From Amphimedon queenslandica (taxonomy: Eukaryota; Porifera; Demospongiae; Haplosclerida; Niphatidae), in the NCBI RefSeq assembly GCF_000090795.2, contig NW_003546305.1, positions 5,945 through 68,726 on the forward strand: a stretch of 62,782 bases of DNA, written 5' to 3'. The position numbers and the translations under genes were made by a program. This document shows positions 42,683 to 54,880 of the stretch, one piece after another (positions within the stretch are counted from its first letter, which is position 1; every line of letters starts with the position of its first letter). The notes under the pieces were generated by a model. That model saw nothing but the letters and a program-made list of their open reading frames with translations. It searched no databases and was not told where the DNA came from.

Positions 42683-43042
42683 TCAGGATACTTTCATGAC
42701 CTGCTTAATAAAAATAACAGAAAATAAATGAAATAAACAGTTTCCATCACCAGGGACATCAAGAGTACTATTAGGAACTCTTTCATTTGACAATGGTGTT
42801 GTTGGACTACCAGGTAAAATTCTAGCACCGGTGACAAATTTGAGATTTAAAATGTCACACCACTTTCTTTGAAATTCTTCATTACCAGGGTAATAAACAG
42901 AATCCCATTGTCTCCTCACAATATCTGGGTTGGGAGGCTCTTCATAAGTAAAGATGACATCATCTTTTTTTGGATTATTTGTCTTTAATTTAATGCTTGA
43001 GAGTTTTATAAATACAATCAGACTACTACTACAAATGGTCAT
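42683..43042 (-). pseudogene. Helitron OTU region, truncated after the cysteine box
   Basis: The frame reads LIVFIKLSSIKLKTNNPKKD, PNPDIVRRQWDSVYYPGNEE, RKWCDILNLKFVTGARILPG and LDVPGDGNCLFHLFSVIF, parallel to 860-1150 in the first Helitron copy. The catalytic Asp-Gly-Asn-Cys motif is present, but the OTU fold ends a few residues later in IKQVMKVS-stop. The His-containing half is missing, so no protease can be made. Confidence 0.75.
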
Positions 43043-43141
43043 TTTTTACAACACTTGGTTTTATTATTTTTTGATTTACACTTAATGTTTGAGAGTTTTA
43101 TAGATACAATGAGACTACTACAACTATCATCATCTTTCACA

Positions 43142-43740
43142 TTAAATGAATTTTTGGTCTTCCAAATTAATTGAAACAATTAATACATCTTTTTTTGAAC
43201 AAGGCAATACCAAAGCAGTATTGTCAGTACTGCAGTCTACATCAACTTTTCTTTTATGGGGGCAAGGCTTATTTAAAGCATTATTGTCACAAATTTTACT
43301 CTTTTTGGGGCAATTAGACTTTTGTAAATCAGTACTCTTACGTTTATTGCTACTAACGGTACTGTTACTACTACTTTGTACATGACTTACAGACACCTTG
43401 GCATTCTTACTACAAGGTTCACTATCATAAATTATACCAGTTACTTGAATCTTTCTATTCTTTCCTTTCGTTTTCTTGATTTGAGGTAAGTCAGTCTGAA
43501 ATTTACTTCTGAAGCGGTTAATTTCGTTAATGCACGGACTACTAACTTTAACAGAGAGAGGATCAAATGATATTAAATATAATCCTTGTAATGTACGCAA
43601 ACAAAACAATGCAAAATGATATGCCATACCATCCCCAAAAACATCAATCAATAAGTCAATAATGGCTGTATCTAATGAGAGGCCCTGACATTTCTGTAAA
43701 GTAATAGCATAAGAAAGTATAAGGCGAAACTGTTTTCAAT
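43142..43740 (-). pseudogene. Helitron helicase C-terminus fused to OTU linker
   Basis: From about 43730 the complement gives FRLILSYAITLQKCQGLSLD, then (43651-43142) VFGDGMAYHFALFCLRTLQG and LYLISFDPLSVK. These are late PIF1 motifs of the RepHel protein. The frame continues without a stop into the Ser/Lys-rich OTU linker (SSSNSTVSSNKRKSTDLQKS). This proves that helicase and OTU are one polyprotein in this Helitron, a point only inferred from the broken first copy. Confidence 0.8.
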
Positions 43741-44996
43741 GTATATACAAGTTCTTAGATAGCATAAATTTAGATATAACCCTTTCTATTTCAAAGGTAA
43801 ATCAATATGATCAAATTTGATTGATATGCGTGTAGCATAAATACCCATTACTTCACCAATGGCACCATTAACTAGTCCTACAGTCATATCAAACTTACGT
43901 CTTAGCATTACTTGACAGCCTACTGCTAAAAACAATACAGTTTCTAAACCAGCTGTTTTGCTTGGTTATTTTTTTTAGTTTCTCTATTTTTTTCTTGTTC
44001 TTTGTCAGATTTTGCTGTGCTGCCACTTTCATCAACATCAACACATGCTAATTCAATTTTCTGTTTCTAGATTTTCTAACATTAATTCATTGATTTTTTG
44101 GCAGGCATCTACCTTAAAAAATGAGCTAATTGGAGGATTTGTTCCTTCACTTTCCAATTCCTTTTATTTTTCTTGTATCAAAACCTTAAATATGCAACTC
44201 TTAAGCCTATCAATAGTTTCATCTGTCAGACAGCCATGCCTAACAGAATCAAGCTTCTTAAAGTTTCGTCTCCTTTTTTTCGCTCATTGATTGTTAGTTC
44301 ATCATATTCTACTGTGTCTTTCCATGTGTTAACTGTGCTCCAAGTCTAATTTTTACTAGTTTGTTGCTAATTTTGTTAAATACTGGTCTACCATTAACTG
44401 GTGGCAATTGTAAGAGGTCAGCTACAAATAAAATATTTTTGCATCAATACCAAATATATCTTCTAAGCACATGTGTAAGTATGCTTGATTTAGATTGGAT
44501 ACCATAGATACCACGTCTACTATTATAATTTCAAAATTTTTAAGTGTCATTGTTATCCTTTTCTGAGCTTCTTTATTCGAAACCCAATATCCAGCTGTCT
44601 TTCCCTCATGCTCTATTGGTATCTGAAATAATGTAGGTATTGCCAGTCCTCCTACATTAAATGGCACTATAGCTGTTGGTGCTACTAGAGCACACATATT
44701 TCATCACTTTTTGGATGCCATATGTTACCAGCTAGGCATTTTAATGCCATTAAAAACGATTTACCAGTTCCACCTACACCACTAATAAACATTCTTAGCG
44801 GTTTGATTTTATCATATCTCAGTAGTCTTGAAGACTCGTTCCCTAATAAGTCTTTATGTTCTTTTTGACTTATAAGATGAGTCTTAATTTTATCAAAAAT
44901 TCTTTTTTGATCTACATTAAGCATTATCTCTCTTTGTTCTAATGTTAAATTAGGTACATTTATATGCATGTCAGCAATATCAGCTACTGCTTTCAT
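43741..44996 (-). pseudogene. Helitron PIF1-like helicase core
   Basis: 44996-44685 encodes LTLEQREIMLNVDQKRIFDK and LRMFISGVGGTGKSFLM, the Walker A motif (GxxGTGKS). 44697-44422 continues with ALVAPTAIVPFNVGGLAIPT (motif Ia), then IIVDVVSMVSNLNQAYLH in place of the usual DExSMV Walker B (Glu replaced by Val). Further motifs are scattered to 43741, with stops. The enzyme would unwind DNA during rolling-circle transposition. The changed Walker B residue and several frameshifts indicate a dead copy. Confidence 0.8.
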
Positions 44997-46316
44997 TATT
45001 TTACCCAGTAATTGAGGCTCATCATCTTTGTTATCAGGAAGTTCTTCAGTATAACCGGCTTTATTTCTTGCATCAACTATTTTCTTCCAAATTACGTTCA
45101 GCTTCTAATAATTCCGTAGTTTGTTGAAATGATTTTTAATGCCACATATAGATACTTCTCTGTGATGCCTAAAAGCTTCATCCATTGTTTCTCCTTTAAT
45201 TACGAGTGTGCTCTCGTCTCTAAAAGGCACAAATAAAAACATTAGTTAGTAATAAAAAACATCTCTTTTTGCTTCTTGCTTAGGATTAAATATCCTATGG
45301 TTTTGAAGGCTGGCTTTGATCAAAGTTTGTGTTCTCTTTCTCCATTTTCTCCTATTTAATCAAATTTGTAATTAGCAATAAATTCGTAGCAAGATACATC
45401 TTCCTGTTATGCGGTCTCGTTGGATAAAAGTCTTCAATTATGCTAAGATTAATCTTGTCTTTTGAAGATTGATCCATTTTGAATTTTTTGCTCCTCTTAT
45501 GAGGCCTGTACACATTAATGTACTGTACAATTACTGATTTCATTATAAACTTTCACTCAGAAGAAGGCTACCTTTATATAGTCCTACTTCTTTAGCTCAA
45601 TGTAATTTTTGGCCGATTTTCCAATGCCTGCTTTTATGTCATTGCAGCTGCTGACTTCATCCCATAAGTCCAGTTCATGACTTTTCTGCTTTAGTGACAT
45701 GTCCAGTTTCATACTCTGTTAAGGAAAGACTCCTTTCTGCTATGCATTGCAAGTCCATATTTGCCCGCCACAAATTAACAGTAAAGGACTGTAGTCATTG
45801 ACTCAAACTTCTTTTTCATTTTATTTGAGATAATATGTTTGCTGCATGATTTCAAGCTATTTTCAACAACATTGATGCAAATACTATCTTGTATTGGTCT
45901 AGGAAAATCAAAGCGGCATCTCAATACATAAGTCTTGCCGACTATAATATTTTGTTTGCAGTATTTGCTGCACTTGTGCATTCGGTATTTTGTTACCAAA
46001 AAATTTAAATCAGGCAACGTATTACAATCGGGTATAAGACAAGTAATTTTATCTTATATGAAATAACAGACTTCTTCTGGATGATCGATACCGACAACAA
46101 GAGCATTTTCAGTCCATAGGAGGCCTCATGTGATAATGAGGCACTCCATGCATTTGATATTCTTTTTTAACATAATATTGCTCTACTTTGTCTAGAACAC
46201 CGCTCTGGAGAATGACTATGTTAAAGAAGTCCTTAAATTTGTATAAAAATTGTCACAATACTGAAACAGGGTCCTCAGTACATAATCTTGAAATACTATA
46301 TGATTGTGGTGCATTA
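44997..46316 (-). pseudogene. Helitron Rep (HUH) and pre-helicase region
   Basis: The complement from 46316 gives SISRLCTEDPVSVL, then VLDKVEQYYVKKEYQMHGVP with HYHM (the HUH metal-binding motif, HYH) at about 46140. 46017-45775 reads LVTKYRMHKCSKYCKQNI with VLRCRFDFPRP, the CxxC...CRF.FP element typical of Helitron proteins. 45543-45352 reads VQYINVYRPHKRSKKFKM and IIEDFYPTRPHNRKMYL. The catalytic tyrosine motif downstream was not located. Upstream Rep sequence is lost where LINE sequence starts at about 46317. Confidence 0.8.
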
Positions 46317-46850
46317 CTCACTTTTCTTAAGTACTTTGGAGATAACTGGTAATAAAGCAATGGGGCGATAATCACAAACATCAGTGCGATCACAAAACTT
46401 AAAAACTGGCTTAACAAGATGAGTATACCACTCCAGTGGCAAAGCTGAGGAAGACAATGACAAGTTAAAATGGCGAATGATGAGAGGAGTGAGAGCCAGG
46501 GCAGTGTTTCAATGAAGTAGAATTGATACTATGTATGCCAAAAGCCTTTTTGATGTCAAGATAAGATGCCATAGACTACCTCTTCAGTGCAAGCAATGGA
46601 ATGAAGTTGTTGACCATGAGAGGGCCAGTTTGCAGATGAGGCAATACAGGAGGGATTGCTAGTAAAATCTGAATACAAGTAATTGTTGAAGAGGGAGACT
46701 TTTTCAGAGTCACTAGATGCATATCTATCACCAAGGTGAAGAGATTCTGGTATATTGTCTGTCTTGAAGATAATACGAATATACTGGTAAATTTTACGAG
46801 GGATAAAGAAAGATATGAACCAGCTCCTGCTCATAGTGTGACTTGGCATC
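46317..46850 (-). pseudogene. LINE (SAP-PHD type), pre-RT and RT fingers, truncated
   Basis: Frame 46849-46556 gives WFISFFIPRKIYQYIRIIFK, SEKVSLFNNYLYSDFTSNPS and TEEVVYGIL, the linker between endonuclease and RT (compare FNQYFNSVFT in the 62 kb LINE). Then PVFKFCDRTDVCDYRPIALL with PVISKVLKK, the first RT motif, ends at about 46317, directly against the Helitron Rep region. The palm (YxDD) is absent. Losing the 3' rather than the 5' end is unusual for LINEs. Confidence 0.75.
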
Positions 46851-47830
46851 AGAGAAAGCAGAACTGAAGTCTGCTTCTTTACTAGCTATTCTCTGAGAGA
46901 GATGTACTGTTGGGTGCACATTATCCCGCATAATCAGAGAATAAAGACATTTTGAACCGGAGAAGTTCACTTTTGAGCCAAGGTGATTAGTGACTCTTCC
47001 CAGTTTTTATTGATTTCGGAACAAACAAATCAATGGAGGAAAGTAAGGATTCTTTGAATGAGAGCCATACATTGTCAATATCATCAGCAGAGAAACAATT
47101 GTCAAAGTCATAATCCAAGAAATAGTTGTGCAGCCCATTCCAATCAGCTCTGGAGTAGTCACAATACTAAAGACAAAAGTGTTTGAGGAATTTGTAGGGA
47201 GCACCACAGAGTCTGAGAAAGACAGCAAAGTTGTCAGAACCAACGGGAGAATGAGATGAGACAGTCATAGTACTCACTATAGATTTACAGTTGGTGAGGA
47301 TATCTAGAATACCTCCTTTGATGTGAGTTGGTGATTGCACCAACTGAGAGATCCTTGTCAAAGACAACATCACATAGCTGCTTAGAAAAGATGGATACAC
47401 CCACCAGAGTCCCCCAGTTCATGTCAGCTACATTCAAATCTCCAACAATGAGTCGGGAAGAGGAGTCAGACAGTCGAGAGATGTAACTAATAAGATTATT
47501 CTTGTATTCAGAGGTGTTTGGAGGGCAATAAACGACACAGAGTGGCAAAGGGAGATGATAGAGTGGATGAATAACAATAGATAGGAGCTCAAGATTGTTA
47601 AGCTCAAAATTGTCAGAAAGTGGATCTAAGAACACGGGATGTGGCAAAAAGAACACCACCTCCTCTAACAGTTCTGTCCTTCCTGAAGACTAGAAAGTGC
47701 AGAGGTACAACTTCATTATTAAATATAGTAGGAGTTAACCATGTCTTGGTGCAAGCAAGTATCTCAACACCAGAGCAAAGAAGAAATGATTGAAGAGAGG
47801 ACAACTTATTAACGACACTCCTGATGTTGA
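46851..47830 (-). pseudogene. LINE APE-type endonuclease remnant
   Basis: Frames on the complement (47804-47613, 47659-47285, 47243-47007) give EILACTKTWLTPTIFNNEVV, FRKDRTVRGGGVLFATS, LPLCVVYCPPNTSEYKNNLI and RLIVGDLNVADMNWG. ExTWL, RxxRxGGGV, VYxPP and GDLN are APE-fold endonuclease signatures of non-LTR retrotransposons (the Lys of ETWL-type ETW is KTW here). The DHF-containing end lies in frame-shifted sequence. The enzyme would nick target DNA for reverse transcription. Confidence 0.75.
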
Positions 47831-49007
47831 TAAGATACAGCTTAAAGCCTAGTCACACAGAATCCTTCGCTTTCCCTTCAGGGAGGCTGAAGAGCTTGGA
47901 CTAGGAGGACAATCATTGTCTGCACTAACAAAGTTAGACCCAGACACATGATCAGGTTCATCACTATCAGAATCAGATGCATGAGATATGTTGTGGACAA
48001 AAGTGAGATGTAAGTTCAAGACCTGGGCATAAGCTTCACCAGTAACAAATAATGTAGATTTATTTCCACGAATATTCTGTTTAGGCACTCCAGACTGCAA
48101 AAGTTTTTCATCATTCCTCTCCTTCTTTGATAAAAATGGCTTAATGGCATAAGGACTTACAAAAGATCCTCTCCTTGACAAAAGAAAAATAACATCTTTA
48201 GTCCTGGTGAGAGTAACAACAAGTGATCAAGGACTAGAATTGCCAGGAGTAACTTCCCCAACCGACGGCAATCCCTGATAGCAGCATGGTCAATATCTCT
48301 GTCAATATTATTAAGTATATGGTGGACCAAGTCCAAAGCAGAAGATATTCAGTCACAACAACTAGTACAAGTGTTACATTCAGCAACACCACTGAGGACA
48401 ACACAGAATTGGCTCCTTGATTTGTAGACTGACCTGACAGAGTGACTAGGATGATGAGAAGCATGGAGGGCCACAGAGGAACCACCGGGTACAGTGACAT
48501 TTTACCCATCACTATCGACATTGGTGTTAGTATTTTAATGTGGCAGAGTAGAAAGGTCCTCTGATAGAGTGAAATCTAGATTCTACAGATGACACTGAGT
48601 TTGACAGCCTGAGCTCAAGGTCAGCTATACTTTTCTTCAAAGACTCAATTGCATCAGACTGATTATTGAGGCGACAAGAAGGACAATGAAATGGGCCAGA
48701 TGATTTGGCTGAGGTGAAAGCTGATTGGTATACACCCCCACAACCTCGATAAACCCAAGTTTCACAAATATCACCTTCACAAATTGGACACTGGAAAGTT
48801 CCATTTGAGTTAGGTGAGCAAAAACTAACAGACCCACGATCAGGAATTGACTTCACACGAGTTGCATGATGGGATGCCGACCTGGCCACTAGTCCATCAT
48901 TGACCCTTTACATCCAGACCAAAGCTTCGCAGCTTCTCTTTCAACTCAGAAATCTTTATTTTTTTGAGGTCATCAACAAAAGAACTGGCACTAGTGTTGG
49001 TAGCCAT
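47831..49007 (-). pseudogene. LINE ORF1 with SAP and PHD-like domains
   Basis: An ATG at 49007 begins MATNTSASSFVDDLKKI and KISELKEKLRSFGLDVKG, a SAP-like helix pair, ended by a stop. A shifted frame (48889-48527) gives FQCPICEGDICETWVYRGCG with FHCPSCRLNN, a PHD/RING-type Cys/His finger, followed by a short coiled coil (IESLKKSIADLELRLSNSVS). 48181-47849 gives the C-terminal part (LSKKERNDEKLLQSGVPKQN), corresponding to VRERRKLLQSGPT of the 61 kb ORF1. The protein would package RNA in the retrotransposon particle. Confidence 0.65.
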
Positions 49008-49235
49008 GACATGCAAATGGTCAGTAGCGCGGACTCACTAGGACTGGACCGGGCCATGTGACTAGAAAGATAACACCAGAAGAACACCAGAAGAGTAATG
49101 AAGCTAACTAGGATTAGTTGCCGGCACAATGTCAAGGTAAGGGATAATGTGGGCCGGCGAAGAACCAACAAAAATAGATTCCAGTAAAATAACTCCAGGT
49201 AGAGAGAGAGAAAAGTCAGGTCGCCATTTTTTCAA
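49008..49235 (-). promoter_or_regulatory. LINE 5' end with YY1-like motif
   Basis: The element's first bases on this strand read aaaatggcgacctgactttt (about 49230-49211), resembling aagatggctacctgtct at the start of the other LINE (59684). AARATGGC is the YY1 core and sits at +1 to +10, as in mammalian L1. The rest of this stretch is 5' UTR. Confidence 0.5.
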
Positions 49236-51912
49236 TAATAGGACTAACAGGTAATTCATACTTGCAGGTAGAAAAATTTAGCAAAATCGCCTACGTAAAA
49301 TTTAATGATATACGCATTGGTTCAAAAATGCCATTACAAATTTTCATTTTTAAAAAATCAATAACATAAATGCTTTTCTTACACATTTACAAACATGGCA
49401 CTCACTGTATCTCAAAGAGAATAAACATGTTTGATAACAATAGTTATAAGGTGCACACTGCACACAAATATAACATTAAATTCAATAAACATAAATTACA
49501 TGTACAGAGACATAACAGGAGAAAGAAAAAGATGGAGTGGTGCTTCTAAGATTATAAATAATGAAGTACAGGTAAAATAATTTGTATAAGGGCTCAAGTA
49601 GAGTAATACATGTTAGTGTGAAATTATGAAAGAAGTGGTACTAATACAGTGTACATGAATGTATCAGAACTAAAACCCCATCAGTGTAGGAAACACAATA
49701 CTGAGGCAAAAGAGTTATAATTCTCGCAACAAATTAAAGCAATACTACATGTAATATTAGTACAACAGTAAAATGCAAAATAGTAAGTAACAAGTCTTAA
49801 CATTGTGTTATTTGTCAAATTCACAAGAATTAACTTATCCGAATAAGCTGAAACAATTATATGCCAAAAGTGTGTCCTCCAAACTGTAAAAAATTAAAAA
49901 AATTCTTTTGTGCCATTATGCTAATAAAATTTCATGTACAATAACACACGGAAAATGTAGAAAAAGGCCAAAATTCTACAAGTGACAAGTACATTTTAAA
50001 ATAAATACAATGTACACGTGTGTTGCATGATTTCTAAATGCAAAAATTTCCAAACTGTCCAGTGCAATGAGCATCTGTACTAGCAAATTAAGGATAACTA
50101 TAGCCTGTTAAGACCACTTCAATGTTTTTGTTTCTCCTTTCCCACGCAAGGGCAAATAATTCTTTGATTGTTCATACACTAAATACATCAATTTACAATG
50201 CAAAAATAAAAAATTTTAATGAATATTAAAAAACTTCCAGGACGCCATAAGCCCCAGCCATAAAAGGAGAAACTAGGAATCTAACAGGAGTGAATTATGT
50301 TATAGTCTGGCTATAAGTATAGTCACCTATTAAAGAGCGAAGGCAAACACACTATATATTCCCATTCTATTACTTGTCTACTATGAGAGTACTGCAATCA
50401 TTTAATGGGTTCTTATTTTACGGCATTTCCCAAATCACAGAAATAAGACATAATTTTTTCACATACATATACATATTTTAATGTTTAGTAGAAAGTTTGC
50501 ACTAATACCATCAAAATCGATTTTTTAAAATATTTGTAAGTAGCTCCAAAATCTGATCAAAGTCTCAGCATCATAAAGTAGAGAGATTACTACATGTCCA
50601 TGTACATTATTTTTCAAATACCTTGAGGCATCCTCTAATGTGTATGTCCTACCATTGTTCGTGACAGACTATAGCATCTCTTATTAATCCATTATTGCTA
50701 GTTGAATGAGATCAGAGGTATGCTTACACATATTACTTAACATCATATCAGCAGCATCACGTTTAACAGTACTGCAACATTCAGCAGCACCTGTCAATGG
50801 GTACAATACTGCTTTCAAAAATACGAAAAATACCTTGTAATAATGATTAGTTTGTATTTAACTTTTAGATAACATTGCTGTGAGAAAAAAATAAGTCTTT
50901 TATATTTAGTTAAGCAATCATTTCAAAAAACTAGTTTACATATACATGTAGATGTATATGTACACTGACTTGTGGCTGAGGATGATGTTGTCCAACGTCA
51001 GTGATTTAGGACGAGTCTCTGAGATTGAGGTGAATCAATGTGTGCTATCAGCAGAGGAATGTATATTCATTTACATTACCTCGTATATAGATACAAAAAT
51101 CACTAATTTTAGACTTTAGGCTCTACTTTTGTATTGTGTGTTTCCTTAATGTACCAATTATCAGTAGTTGAGAACCACATCAATTAAGCATTAATTAATG
51201 TCACTTGATTAAATGAAACATATACAGCTATATATTTTGTTATTGCGTAAATGCAAATATAAGTACAAGTACATACTAGATAATAAACATGCAACCAATA
51301 ATATATTTTTAAAGTCGAATGTCCCTTCTTCATTATGAGCTTCGAGTACCTCAAAGATATGACCATAATCAAACCATAGAGTCAGTAACCTATGGATGCA
51401 AAAAAATTTAAACTAGCCAAAAAATGTATTTTCCTAACTAAACAAATGGCAATTGTTGGCTTAAGGAGTTGGCAAAAAAATCAAGGTAAAAGTTGCATTG
51501 TGACTTTATATATCTAGTTTGGTAATCATTGTGCAGATCCACACTAAAATAACATACAATGTACACTAACATGAATGAGTAATTGTTATTCAAATTCTAC
51601 TTTCTTATTTCTTAGACGTGCTGGAATGCCAGCAAATGGTTAAATTAAAAAGTTTGTGTGGGGGTTAATAAGGCAATCATTTACCTCCCAGGCCACTTAT
51701 CAATTTCGAGGCAAAGCACTAGCACATATACAATATGTAAGTTATTTATGACCCTGAAATCAAGCAATCTGATAGTGTGTGGGGCAGAAATGGGGTCAAT
51801 TACATTAAAATGTAGTATATTATATTTACTATTACGGGAAAATTTTTGATATTACTATTACTATTACTAAAGTAAAGTAATTATACTATATTACTGTTAC
51901 TTGATATTTAAT
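49236..51912. other. Long AT-rich region without supportable gene
   Basis: About 2.7 kb, rich in tgtacatgta-type palindromic strings. Two weak candidates on the minus strand: 50800-50690 (LTGAAECCSTVKRDAADMML) and 51380-51290 (YGHIFEVLEAHNEEGTFDFK). Both have short open stretches and no family match, and could be exons of an unknown gene. Confidence 0.4.
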
Positions 51913-52232
51913 TCTTATAAAGAGGAAATAATAATATCCAAGCGGTCCACCTCAGCTGTTGCAAACGTGTAAATATCTAGGAAGTCATGTTCAGTATACT
52001 TCAGTATATTATCAATGATAATGTTGTTGTAACAACACATCTGTATAAACATCAAATCATTATCTAAATGCGAATGTATCTTTAAATAGCTACAATGTAC
52101 CTGCAGGTGATGCTTGTATTGATATTCATTCTTACTATCCCAAAGCAGTAGTAACACACCAGGCATGACTCTGATTGGATAAAATATCTCAATCAACTGC
52201 TTTTTGAACAATGGAACTTGTAAGGGATACAC
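51913..52232 (-). CDS. Unrecognised 105-residue ORF
   Basis: Residues run from an ATG (52232) to a stop at 51915. Composition is protein-like: PIRVMPGVLLLLWDSKNEYQ and TEHDFLDIYTFATAEVDRLD. An internal ctgcag/gtacat site could be a splice junction. No family recognised. Might be the last exon of a gene whose other exons are at 51.3 or 50.7 kb, or chance. Confidence 0.25.
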
Positions 52233-53825
52233 CTTATCATTATGTGGAGCTAACAGACAGTATAAATAAATAAAGAAGTTGTAACAAGTTTACATGAAGT
52301 AGACTTGTCATGTATTTGTCTAATTTTAAAATTGGCAAGTAAATATACTAACATACAGTACACAATATTTAGTTTCACAAAGCCACCCATGATATGTATG
52401 TACATGTACATCAGTGCATAGACAATGAAGATTGCAACAAATCATGTACATGTAATTACATTAATTTTAATTAGGTATTAATTACCTTCAGTTGGTTTAT
52501 TAAAGGTAGGTACATGCATTTCCAGTTAATCAGAAGTGACACCGTGATAGGGACCATTAATAGGTAAAAACATATAGTGAGTAATCACTTGAGACCTCTT
52601 TAACCAACAACAGATTCTACAATAATATAAAAATACATGAATTAGTGTATAGTGTCTATACAATGTACATGCATATGCACTGCTTCATCGTGTTAAAATA
52701 TTACTTATAGTTGTTCTATAATTACACTTTTGTGAAAGTTAGTATCTTGTAAAACTTCGAAAAACTAAAAAATAAAGTAAAAAAATTAAAAAAAATAAAA
52801 TAAGAAAAATGAATAAGAAATAATTAAAACAATATAATTTAAATGAAGAAAATAAAGGAAGTAAAAAATTTTACAAATAGGAATTTGAATGAAAAAACTA
52901 TAATTAATAAACAATCATGGAAAAACCAATTAAAAAATTAAAAATAGACTAGAAAATTAAAGAATATAATAATGGATAATCACCTAGGAGGTGTGCATTT
53001 TTAATAATCATATACACAATTGTTACATTCTTCACTTTTCAGGAAATAACTGGAGTACTTTCCTCAAAAATTGTAATAAGGTTGGAATTTCTCTTAATAT
53101 GCACAGCAGCTTCTCCTGGCACTGAGTGAGGGTCCCTCTATTAGTAAAGATAGACATGTAGTCCCACGTACTAATACCAAAGCCGTTAACATGATCGAAA
53201 TGGAGTGGAAACCCAGAAATACAAAAGATAAATAATGAGAAAGGAGATAATAAAAATGGGAGAGAGGAAGATAGTGGCATGGACTAACAGTAAGTGCATG
53301 TATGTGTCTCAAGCAGTTAACTACAATGCTGACCAAATAATAACGGAATTAATTCATACATTGGTCATTATACACTTACATCATACCAGTAGAAGGTATT
53401 GTTTCTATGTCATTGTCTCCTTTAAAAACGAGCATATACAATCAAGAATAATAAAGCATTTGGTTATTATGCAGCTCATACCCTGAAATGGTGTGACATC
53501 GATCTACAGAACCACTAGCTTCTAAAAACAACTAAAAACTCATAATAATAAATTGTATTATGAAGTAACCATTAGGTACACATTGATCTTTTTTTTGTTC
53601 CGTCTTTGACCTTGTCTCTCTCTTCCTCACATATCTCCTTACAGGGATAACTGGTTCTCTCCAAGTCACGTTTGTTTGTAATAGGATACCGATGATGAAG
53701 ATTTGAACCTGAGATCCTGCCACCACACTATGGGAACACAAACACAGAGTGTACTTATACGCATTGATATTTGTTGAAGTAGCATAACTTAAACATTTTG
53801 AAATTAATGACATCAAAAAAATGAA
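52233..53825. other. AT-rich spacer with A-rich low-complexity tract
   Basis: 52740-52980 is an A-rich simple region (aaataaagtaaaaaa and variants). The frames at 53032-53336 (-) and 53532-53816 (-) have no recognised domain. Confidence 0.4.
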
Positions 53826-54880
53826 TTGTCAGTTTTATATGTATCATTTAGCTTCATTCTGCAGGATGACCTTAGCCAGTCTCCTCCACCAGCTTCCCCT
53901 TCTAGTCCCGTAATTTTGATTGTGCTTTTAACCTTCATTTTAAGATACTTTATTTTGCTACTTAGACGCATACTTCATAGGCATTCTTACAGCGTTTCCA
54001 GACCCAAAAGTTTGTGGCACATCAATGGCTTATACAAGTTAATATGCTGGCGTATAGTCATTCACGGCCGCATAGATTGTTATTCAGGAATCCCAGTCTA
54101 TCTCCATGCATCTGACAACAATCAATCAGAAACAGTGTTAAACTCATTCATGGAAGCCGTTACAAACTATGGTTCCCCTTCCAGGGTAAGAGCAGATCAT
54201 GGTGGAGATAATGTTTTAGTATCTAGTACATGCTGGAGCATTTTGAAGGAGCAGAAGGACGTGAGAGCTTTATTCATGTTAAAAGTGTGCATCATCAACG
54301 CATCAAGCGACTTTGGAGAGATGTTTTTACTACTTGTTTGTCACCTTTTTACCACCTTTTCTATAATCTTGAGCAGAGTGTGGTCTTTTCACCGGATGAT
54401 GATTTTTTTGCTTACTTTACGTTTCTCTACCTCGAATCAATGCTCAGTTGAATTTATTTTGTCAAGTTAACAGTTGCCATTGGCTTCATACGGAAGGAAA
54501 CAGATCACCAGTCCTGCTGTAGGTACGTGACATGTTACAAGGTTCACAAATGGTCATACTGTGTCAGGTCTACTTGAAGCCATGAATGAAGTAATGTTCA
54601 TACAATTCAATGTTACTAATGTTCAATGTTGCTACTATTGTACATAGGATAAATTACAGGAGTATCAAATTGATTGGTGTGGTCCTGCAGTGTTAAATGA
54701 AGATGAAGAATGTGTTGTATCAGTTTAATGTACTAGAAATCCTCTTCAACCTCATGAGTTAGCCATTTCAAAGAACCTGTTGATCCGCTTGATGACTGTG
54801 AAAATATGGGGATCTAGTTCTATGTGCTACTGAAGAAATTTATTGCACTGTGCCAAAAATTGACATTGAAAAGGAATCAT
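53826..54880 (+). pseudogene. Ginger-like DDE integrase, copy 2, intronless
   Basis: The 53826-54470 frame gives [20 protein letters not shown] and [20 protein letters not shown], then [24 protein letters not shown] shifted frame (54230-54451) continues [20 protein letters not shown] and [23 protein letters not shown]. Later pieces reach GNRSPVLL (54495) and EYQIDWCGPAVLNEDEE (54665). The family's first catalytic Asp (WHIDG) is Asn and the Glu (QRIERLW) is Lys; the middle Asp (RADHG) remains. So this copy has lost catalysis as well as frame. There is no intron at the DG/N position where copy 1 has one. Confidence 0.8.

Noticed and set aside
44012..44290. Plus-strand 92-residue frame inside the Helitron
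   Set aside because: Antisense to the helicase-coding strand; no domain.
51840..51900. Short attact/ttacta runs considered as CRISPR-like repeats
   Set aside because: Simple-sequence runs without regular spacers; nothing in the window resembles a CRISPR array.
53032..53336. Two overlapping minus-strand frames
   Set aside because: No recognisable motif; composition could be chance, and the neighbouring gene is on the other strand.
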